Shown piece after piece: positions 57,049 to 64,000 of a stretch of 64,000 nucleotides of DNA; position 1 is the first letter of the stretch, and the number at the start of each line of letters is the position of its first letter. The notes beneath the pieces are model-generated. The model had not been told where the DNA came from. It saw only the letters and a program-made list of their open reading frames with translations, and made no database searches. Where the stretch lies: positions 77,129,905 to 77,193,904 of the forward strand of contig CM022951.1 in assembly GCA_012931725.1 (NCBI GenBank). The letters run 5' to 3'. Both the position numbers and the translations under genes were made by a program. This DNA comes from Litsea cubeba (lineage: Eukaryota; Streptophyta; Magnoliopsida; Laurales; Lauraceae).

Positions 57049-57555
57049 ACTTGCCCGATTTTGAAAAGGCCCTTACATGATTTATTGTTAAAAAAAAGCT
57101 GTACCATGTTATTAAAAAGGAAAAAAATAATAAAGCTTGATCATGAAGAATAAAGGCGCACATGTGGATACTGTGAAAACCAAGGAATTCACTAATAAAA
57201 CCGGCAAAGAACCAAAAAAGGAAGAGAAAATCGGTTCTTGAAGCGATTCGGTTTTCTCTATAGCTTGTTTTTACTTTCTCTCTTTCTTGTTGAAGATAAG
57301 GTTGCAAGAGATGAGAGGAAACTTTAAGTTAGCAGACCAAATGGAAGAGAAGCTTGCAACAGATACTAAGAAACTTAAGTTACCAAACCATGGAGATAGA
57401 ATAAGTTATGAAGGAGAATTGTAACATAGTGCTGAATGCTGATAAGGAGTCATGAATATAACTCTAATAAGATATCTGAGGCAAACAAAGGAATTTTTCA
57501 CAAACTGCAATGAAAGGTGATAGTGTTTTTTCATGTAAAAACAAAATAAAAATAA
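54622..57555. other. Intergenic stretch with no recognised gene
   Basis: The frame 54766-55119 on the minus strand has no recognised motif. From about 55440 to 57010 the sequence has the texture of a retroelement LTR (CAAGCCCGAAATTTC near 55458), but I could not find a partner copy, primer site or duplication. A (GA)n run is at 57015-57044. Confidence 0.4.
57015..57044. repeat. (GA)n microsatellite
   Basis: About 30 bp of pure AG dinucleotides. Confidence 0.95.
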
Positions 57556-57879
57556 GGGGGTTTTATCAGAAAAATCCCCTTCAAGTAGGTGATGACCAAA
57601 AGGGCCCTTAAATTTCAATATAGAACATAAAGGAACTCCTGCCACATTTTTTTTTTTTTGTTTTGTTTTGCTGAGCAGCAATATCGCCACTCGCATCGTC
57701 TTCTTCTTCCTCCTTTTTAGGGGTTTTGCTGACCACTACTCGTCTCTAGGTATGCAATGGTCCACAGGAAGATCAAAAGGGACTCTGCGCCTTAGGTTTT
57801 CCTCGCTAACGAGTTCTTCAATACCAGAAAGTACCTATCTCTTCACCATCTACTTCCCATAACAGCAACACCAACCATC

Positions 57880-59285
57880 TGTAGAAGATAATGTGGCTTA
57901 GGCCCACTAGGCCCAGCCCAGCCCATCAAGGGCTTGTACACAGCTGTATATCAGATCCCACGTGTGGGATCATCTTAGATTATGTTGCCGATTTATCTCT
58001 TATCTACTTCCTTGTATAGATTAGGAGATTTATCTACTTCCTTGTATAGATTAGGAGATTGATTATTCATTATTCTGATTGCCTTTGATTAGGGTATAAT
58101 GTAATTATAAATATACAAACGATCCTCCCATTGAGGCATCAAGTTTCTCTCCAAACTCTCATCTCTTCCTTTCTTCTCTTAATTCATATCATTTCATTGT
58201 ATCAGAGCGGGTTTCGATCCCGTCGTTCTGTGTAGCCCACGTGGTAGGCCTGTCCATAAAATCTATCCATTTTCCAGCGGATAGTTGGTAGTTTGCTCTA
58301 CTTAACTATGACTCGACCTAATATCTCATGCAGTTCATACGGTTAGCCAATTTGTGAGCAATCCTCACAAACCCCACCTTGCTGCTGCTTTGCGCATACT
58401 CCGCTATATTAGAGACACTCTTACTCATGGTCTCTTCTATCCTTCTGATACTTCTCTGCGATTATCAGCGTATGCGGATGCCGACTGGGCTGGTTGCCCT
58501 GATTCTCGGCACTCCACCACTGGCTGGTGTATGTTTCATGACGACTCTCTGATTTCGTGGAAGTGCAAGAAGCAAACCACTGTGTCCAAGTCTTCCGCTA
58601 AGGCTGAATATCGGGCAATGTCGTCCGCAAGTGCTGAAATCATCTGGCTCCGCCGTCTTCTCTGTGAATTCGATGTCATTGTTGGTAGTTCTACACCTCT
58701 TCATGGGGACAATACCAGTGCTACCAGAATTGCTAATAATCCAGTCTTTCGTGAACAGACGAAGCACATTGAGATCGATTGTCACTTCATCCGTCAGCAT
58801 GTTGTCACTGAAAAGATAACCTTGCTTCATGTCTCTACTCATGACCAGTTAGCGGATATCTTCACCAAAGCACTTCCCAAGCCGCGCCATCATGAACTCA
58901 CTCACAAATTGTTGTTTTCTGCATTACCACATCAATTTGAGGGGGAGTGTAGAAGATAATGTGGCTTAGGCCCACTAGGCCCAGCCTAGCCCATCAAGGG
59001 CTTGTACACAGCTGTATATCAAATCCCACGTGTGGGATCATCTTAGATTATGTTGCTGATTTATCTCTTATTTACTTCCTTGTATAGATTAAGAGATTTA
59101 TCTACTTCCTTGTATAGATTAGGAGATTGATTATTCATTATTCTGATTGCCCTTGATTAGGGTCTGATTGCCCTTGATTAGGGTATAATGTAATTATAAA
59201 TATACAAACGATCCTCCCAATGAGGCATCAAGTTTCTCTCCAAACTATCGTCTCTTCCTTTCTCTTCTTAATTCATATCATTTCA
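57880..59285 (+). mobile_element. Internally deleted Ty1/copia element, 1.4 kb
   Basis: LTRs 57880-58196 and 58948-59285 begin TGTAGAAGATAATG and end ATATCATTTCA, with 5-bp target duplications CCATC (57875-57879 and 59286-59290). Next to the left LTR is TTGTATCAGAGC, a primer-binding site one base off the initiator-tRNA type. Before the right LTR is the polypurine tract GAGGGGGAG. The 751-bp interior retains only the end of reverse transcriptase and RNase H. The right LTR has an extra internal 23-bp duplication (CTGATTGCCCTTGATTAGGG...). Both LTRs also carry two head-to-tail copies of TTATCTACTTCCTTGTATAG. Confidence 0.92.
58240..58959 (+). pseudogene. Copia RT end and RNase H domain
   Basis: The frame 58354-58959 is open: SNPHKPHLAAALRILRYIRD, then SAYADADWAGCPDSRHSTTG (first Asp), SKSSAKAEYRAMSSASAEII (Glu), LHGDNTSATRIANNP (second Asp), HIEIDCHFIRQHV and DQLADIFTKALPKPRH. 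The RNase H domain is complete and its acidic residues are kept. Just upstream, LTMTRPNIS marks the end of reverse transcriptase, but a frameshift and stop separate it. With the polymerase deleted, it is not a functional gene. Confidence 0.88.
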
Positions 59286-59465
59286 CCATCAACCCTCCAA
59301 TAGCACCCACCACCGCCACCCCGCGGGCTTTATGCCGCCTTAAACAACACTCCAGTCTCCAACCTAGGCAACATGTTATTTGCCACACATAAAAGAAGCC
59401 CTTTATACCTGGCTCAAAGGCCTTAACGCCAAAGAAGAAGAAGATGAGGAAGATGAAGAAGAAAT

Positions 59466-59514
59466 GAGTGGCGATGTCGCCGCTCATGTCAGGTGAGTGG
59501 CGATATCGCTACTC
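59466..59514. repeat. Paired GATATC-type palindromes in the second element
   Basis: GAGTGGCGATGTCGCCGCTC and GAGTGGCGATATCGCTACTC start 29 bp apart. The second is palindromic except at one base pair. Confidence 0.85.
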
Positions 59515-60300
59515 AACAAAAAAAAAATCAAAACAAGTGGCATACAACTGCCGGCGCCGGAGAAGATGGCCTTTGTGCTATTCGTTTGGTCTTCCTACAA
59601 CAAAGGAGAGACATGCAACTGATTCAGTAGTTAGATGTTAGTTTTATTAATGATACTTTTAATTTTAGTAGAGAGAAGGGAGTTTTCTTCTCCTTAATAG
59701 GAGCAAAGCTTTTGTCTCGCTTTTTGAAAGTTAGTTAGGGGGGGAATTAATTTTCATCCTAAGTAGATCCAAGTAGGAGGAAATGTATTTTACTAGAGAA
59801 AAGAATTTTGCCTCTACTTTTCCCTGGATTCAACTGGGGCCTTATAGACATGGGAAGGGCTAGTACACTACCGAATCATTTGTGAGATATGCAGCTATGG
59901 ATGGCTCTTACTATTTGGGTAATGGGTGTGCTTTCTGAATGGATACTGATGCCTTAGGTCATGTCTGACTGTGGGGGAGGAAATTCACAATTTTCAAATC
60001 ATCATCAATGGCCTCAGCTAGTCAGAGGTGACAATCTATGGCCTGTATTATTCACGGGGAAGAGAGAGTTCCTCATTCTAGCAGACACGCAAGTGCGTGC
60101 ACACACAGTAAAGGGTAGGAACACTCGGGTATTGAGAGAGATGGAAAAAGAGGAGTGGTTGTCTGGAAAGAAGATTGGAGTTGTTTGGCATCAGTCTTTA
60201 TTATTGTTTCCGCACTCCCGTGGGATTGGAACCCATGAATGGCGTTTGGATGAGGAAATTGGGGTTGTTTGGCATCGGTCTTCTCAAATCTAGAGGAAAC

Positions 60301-60352
60301 GAGCGGCGATATCGCTACTCAAGTATATAGGCGAGAAGCGATATCGCTACTC
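60301..60352. repeat. Paired GATATC-type palindromes near the right end
   Basis: GAGCGGCGATATCGCTACTC and GAGAAGCGATATCGCTACTC start 32 bp apart, about 150 bp inside the right terminus. The single left-arm site is at 57673. Confidence 0.85.
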
Positions 60353-60689
60353 AGCAAAAGAAAGAAAAAAAGAATTAGAAGAAGAAGAAGAAAAAAAAAA
60401 CCAGAAAGGGCCTTTGGGACCAGTCCGGTGTATTATAAACTTTGAGGGACTTTTTGGTCTCCACCGGGTTTAAGGGGATTTTTCCGATAAAATCCCCTAA
60501 AAATATATATAACCCTTCATTGCAGTTTGTGTTAATTGGTCAAAATTGAATTCAATGATCAATCTGAGTATTCCATGAGAAGGGCCCACCTTCCACTGTA
60601 CACCTTGAGGAAGAGCCTTACCAAGCCTTCATTTTGTGAACATTATCTTATGCCATCAGTGGGGCTCATTAATGAAATTATAGGCCCCT

Positions 60690-61085
60690 AACATGAATTC
60701 CCCATCATATGTTGATCATGTATATTTTAATCACATGTTTTATGCATGCAATTAATCTATTAGTGGGTCAGACACAAATGAATTTAAATTTTTTCTGCTT
60801 CCAATACATGGATAGAAATTCACTTTTATTTGTTCAAATTTCATTACTCGATCCCACTTATGACTTACACAATAAATTAAGACTTTTAGATGATACGTGA
60901 TTTTCTACCATTAAATACTCCATTTTGAGGTATCAATGAAATCCTACCCGCTTAACATAAATTCAAGATCATGTATTGATCATTTGTATTTTATGCATGC
61001 GATCAATATAACACCGGTCCAACTCAGATGGATTCAGATTAGTCTGCCTCCCATACATGAATGAAAATTGACATAATTTCATCAC
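60690..61085 (+). repeat. Diverged tandem duplication, period about 265 bp
   Basis: Segments near 60690-60830 and 60953-61080 share ACAT(G/A)AATTC, GATCATGTAT, TTTTATGCATGC(A/G)AT, CAGA(C/T)...GGATTTA or GGATTCAGAT, and CCATACATG(G/A)AT. Divergence is high. Confidence 0.55.
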
Positions 61086-61263
61086 ATCTTGTTAACATGT
61101 TAAATGATAGTAATGATCCTTCGCGATATGGTGACTTCAAAAGATAATTATCCTTGTGTTTCTGTAAGAGAGTCTTAGATAGTGCGGGCTTTTTATTTGG
61201 ATTTGTAGGATCCAAACTACTCAATCTTATCAATGTTATTAGCATAAAATAGGGCACGTCTGG

Positions 61264-61309
61264 GTTTTGCTTTAAGATTTTAAGGAGTTTTGCTTTAAGA
61301 TTTTAAGGA
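61264..61309 (+). repeat. 23-bp direct tandem duplication
   Basis: A 23-bp unit containing TTTTGCTTTAAGATTTTAAG occurs twice in a row without mismatch. Confidence 0.95.
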
Positions 61310-61624
61310 GAGATTATTATGTGTTACTCAAATCGATTAGGAGATGATTTAGTTTATTTTTTTAAGGTCCCGGTTAGATTTTGCTCTGAGATTTTGGGGG
61401 AAGAAAAAATAGGTCTCAATTAGATTTTGCTTCGAGAGTTTGGGGAAGAGGATTATTTTATGGACTAGGAGACCACAAAATGTGACTTTGCTTCAAGATT
61501 TTGGGGGAAGGGGATTATGTACAATGTGTCACTCCAAGGAGATTATGACATGAAACCTCTTATAGACCACAAACATGTGGCACTTTTGAGTCTTCCATTA
61601 CATTTTCTAAGTCAGATTTGAATT

Positions 61625-62708
61625 CAAAGCGTTATGCGATCCATTATCTTAAAAAGGAGTCCAGAACATTCGATTATATTTTATGAATCAAGATTTGAGG
61701 AAAGGGATTAAGAAATCGGTCCAAATTGAAATTAAAATAGGAACTGAGAGTCAATATTGCAATTGAAATCAGCCTCTTTAATATAAAATAACAAGTTCTA
61801 CTCAAAGAGAAAATAGCATGGAAATGAAGCTACTGCTCTGCCAAACGTTTAATAGAAGCCCCATAGAGTTTCAGGGACTCTAGATTGCACAGCATTCAGT
61901 ATGGGGTTTCCATCATAAGAATCCATGCACACCATAATTCTAATACAGTATTGAAAGCTTGACCCTGTCTTTCAAATGGAAATGTTATGAGAAAATGTTT
62001 TAATCGTTCATGAGTTCCCATGCTACATCTTTACCATCAATCATGTTGAAAATAGTTCCTACTCACAGTAGAAAAAGCATGAATCTTTACCATCAATCAT
62101 GTTGAAAATAGTTTCTACTCACCGCAGAAAAACCATGAATCTTTTACCATCAATCGTGTTGAAAATAGTTTCTACTCACCGCAGAAAAACCATGAATCTT
62201 TTACCATCAATCGTGTTGAAAATAGTTTCTACTCACAGCAGAAAAAGCACGAAGACGAAGCTACTGCTATGCCAAGTTCATTCATCAGCTTCTATTGGAA
62301 TCCGGCATGATTCCATGCCGCTTAAAGAACTCCCTAAAGCCATATGTGCTGAGGTCATAGTTAAACTGCAATAGGAAACCACAAATCAGATGACTGAAGC
62401 AAGCGTAAGTAGATATAAATGAAAGCCTGCAATGCCTGACGCCTACAAGTTTCAAATAGTGGTTGATTATTACATAGTGACAACACCTACGACCGGTATG
62501 GTAATCAAAATCAGCTGATAAATAAGAGAAGCTTTCTTTCCTTTAGTTTTTCTTTTGCTTTGATTTATATAGGTCAATATAAAAAGTGAGTTATTGACCA
62601 GGATTGCAGCCCATTATAATATTATATATGAAAGAGGCTGATTCCAATTGAGAAATCAGCCTCAATGTGTTCAATTGATTTTCACCATCTTCAATTTGAT
62701 TTTGACCA
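61625..62708. repeat. Duplicated segment, copy 2 (uninterrupted by the LINE)
   Basis: Matches 18638-19944 in the same orientation. It retains the empty LINE target site (AATCCATG at 61920-61927) and about 450 bp that copy 1 lacks, including the 57-bp repeat. On the minus strand a TATATAAATC box is at about 62562-62571, and a possible last exon reads FNYDLSTYGFREFFKRHGIM and then PDSNRS-stop (about 62283-62366), preceded by TTGCAG. I do not recognise the family. Confidence 0.7.
62037..62240 (+). repeat. 57-bp tandem repeat, about 3.5 copies
   Basis: Units of 56-57 bp contain CCATCAATC(A/G)TGTTGAAAAT and TACTCACNGCAGAAAAA(C/G)CA. Because 57 is a multiple of three, an open frame from 62099 repeats the peptide MLKIVSTHRRKTMNLLPSI-type unit of 19 residues. 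Whether it is translated is unknown. Confidence 0.85.
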
Positions 62709-62869
62709 ATTAGTTTCCTTCATCTATCCAACTCAACGCCTCCTTATTCTTATACCTTAAAGATGGCTACATCAACTCTCTTTGCCACATCAACAATTAA
62801 TTCAATTCTGGATAAATCATTGTCACATAATCATTTATTTAATACCTTGAAGAGAAGCTGGCCATTGTT

Positions 62870-63400
62870 TCCATTTAAAGCCTTTACAAATCGATCAGTT
62901 TCTGGGAATCAGTGAGTTGGCCTGTTGGTAAGGCCCTCTCCATCCCATCCCTCCCACCAGGGATCCCCACCAGGGATCGATCCCTGGTGGGAGGTTTACC
63001 CTCCTTCCTCCTTGGCCACTGAGCCACATCAAAAAAATCCATCGGTTTCTGAAAAGATAATTCCCTTTAATCATGTATTTAATGCCTCAAAGACTACAAT
63101 TATTTCCATTTAAAGCCTTTACAACCCCATAAAACACTTCAAAAACTTTGGTATTGTTTTTTATTCTTGCTCTGTCTATTTCCATTTCTTTCTATTTTAG
63201 CCTTCACAAATCCATCGGTTTCTGAAAATACTTTAGGAGAATTCCTTTTGTATTTAATGCCTCAGAGACTACCATTATTTCCATTTAAAGCCTTTACAAC
63301 TCCATACAGTTTTGAAAACACTTCAAAAACTTTGGTTTTGCTATCTATTCTCGCTCTGCCTATTTCCATTTCTTTCTATTTTATTGATTGTTGAAAGAGA
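62870..63400 (+). repeat. Tandem repeat of about 185 bp, two to three units
   Basis: Each unit holds AAATCCATCGGTTTCTGAAAA, TTTAATGCCTCA(A/G)AGACTAC, ATTTCCATTTAAAGCCTTTA, CACTTCAAAAACTTTGGT and CTATTTCCATTTCTTTCTAT. The first unit is partial and interrupted by a SINE. Confidence 0.75.
62905..63034 (+). mobile_element. SINE-like retroposon
   Basis: A 130-bp insertion lies between 17-bp near-duplicates AAATCGATCAGTTTCTG (62888-62904) and AAATCCATCGGTTTCTG (63035-63051) and ends in a short A tract. TTGGCCTGTTGGTAAGG (62917-62933) resembles an RNA polymerase III A box and GGATCGATCCC (62973-62983) a B box. An inverted repeat CCTCCCACCAGGGATC...GATCCCTGGTGGGAGG lies in between. The A box, B box and terminal A run fit a tRNA-derived SINE. 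Confidence 0.6.
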
Positions 63401-64000
63401 GAGGGTTCTTCTATATTGAAAGCAAGCATCTTTAATTGTTTTGGTATTTGCATCTGTATCTATTTCACTAACATTTGTTTTTAAGGTAAGGTTTTTGTTG
63501 GCTTCTCATCAGGTTATATTCTTAATTTCTTATGCAACCTCTGTTTCTTCTTTTTTATTTTTATTTTTCATAATTTGTATATTTTGTGTTCTTTTTAATG
63601 AAGATGGAAAACAGATAGTGGTGATGATCAAGGATGTGCTAAAGATTTCTACTAATTAACTAATGGTAAATTGAGTATGCAATGTCAAAACTGCAACTTG
63701 GACCAAATAATATAAGCTTTCACCCATTAAGGTTGTAAAAAATAAAAATAAAAAGAAATAGATGGTTTATATCAGTGTGCATTTTCTATTTTATCGAAAT
63801 GTTAGAGCAAAGATTTATATTGAACTTTTCATCGTTTGCCTTTTTTTTATTGTGTTGTTTGTATTGTACAAGAAAAATACTTAAACCAAGTATTTATTGA
63901 TTTTTTTTTCTGTGTTACTCAGTATTGTTTCTTTGGAAGTGGTCCAACAAAGTCCACACCAGAAAAAAAGGAAAACCACTGCCTCTGTTTGTGTACTTTT
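63401..64000. other. Right edge, AT-rich, no recognised gene
   Basis: Short frames (for example 63441-63659) are hydrophobic low-complexity translations of T-rich DNA. I see no supported feature. Confidence 0.45.

Larger units (their letters stand above)
57556..60497. mobile_element. Second palindrome-bearing inverted-repeat element
   Basis: The left end GGGGGTTTTATCAGAAAAAT and the complement of the right end GGGGATTTTATCGGAAAAAT continue as inverted repeats for about 140 bp. They include GACCAAAA(G/A)G(G/T)CCC, a T-rich tract and TTTTGCTGAG(C/T)AGC(A/G)ATATCG. Flanks TAAAAATAA (57547-57555) and TAAAAATAT (60498-60506) agree at eight of nine bases. Palindrome-like sites of 20 bp lie at 57673-57692, 59466-59485, 59495-59514, 60301-60320 and 60333-60352. 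The interior has short frames I do not recognise and a nested copia (57880-59285). Without that copia the element is about 1.5 kb. Confidence 0.72.

Noticed and set aside
58465..58842. 125-codon minus-strand frame
   Set aside because: Antisense shadow of the copia RNase H domain.

Overview
This is a stretch of plant nuclear genome. The evidence is GT-AG introns in the recognisable genes, plant-specific families (neprosin, ankyrin proteins of the ACD6 type, beta-amylase) and a dense nested landscape of plant transposons: Ty1/copia, Ty3/gypsy, LINE, SINE, hAT, CACTA, PIF/Harbinger, Mutator-like and Helitron-like. The sequence does not name the species; a flowering plant with a TE-rich genome is as far as I can go. 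A run of exactly 100 N (5949-6048) marks an assembly gap.

Layout. 1-5928 is gene-poor and holds a hairpin minisatellite and a 1.6 kb non-autonomous hAT-type element. A gene start (5' leader and the first codons) at 5929 runs into the gap. From 6170 to 18636 I read one minus-strand Ty3/gypsy element: truncated RT, protease and gag, then gag start, primer-binding site and 5' LTR. It appears to be split by about 8.1 kb (9441-17578) ending in a CACTA terminus. That insert carries fragments of an alpha carbonic anhydrase and a beta-amylase gene, plus a nested, internally deleted copia element. 18638-19944 is one copy of a duplicated segment interrupted by a LINE; the uninterrupted copy is at 61625-62708. 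A Mutator-like element (21576-23280) and a Helitron-like element (23461-24069) follow.

27970-38370 looks like a single 10.4 kb PIF/Harbinger element with TTA duplications and a broken transposase. It hosts a 5 kb inverted-repeat element (28841-33895) that carries two copies of a BTB/POZ-protein gene fragment. At its centre lie seven copies of the palindrome TAGTCGATATCGACTA (two with changed bases) in a 22-bp register. Related ends and related GATATC-centred palindromes recur at 57556-60497 and in a short element within an intron at 45797-45974. This family is the most unusual thing in the window.

39231-43467 is a LINE interrupted by a 3.7 kb hAT element with a decayed transposase gene, both with clean target duplications. 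The one nearly intact host gene is a seven-exon neprosin-domain protein gene (44102-47059), with one apparent frameshift in the last exon. 50678-54621 is an ankyrin-repeat pseudogene with a 3 kb intron. The right end holds a second internally deleted copia inside the palindrome-bearing element, several tandem repeats and a SINE. No rRNA, tRNA gene or CRISPR array was seen.
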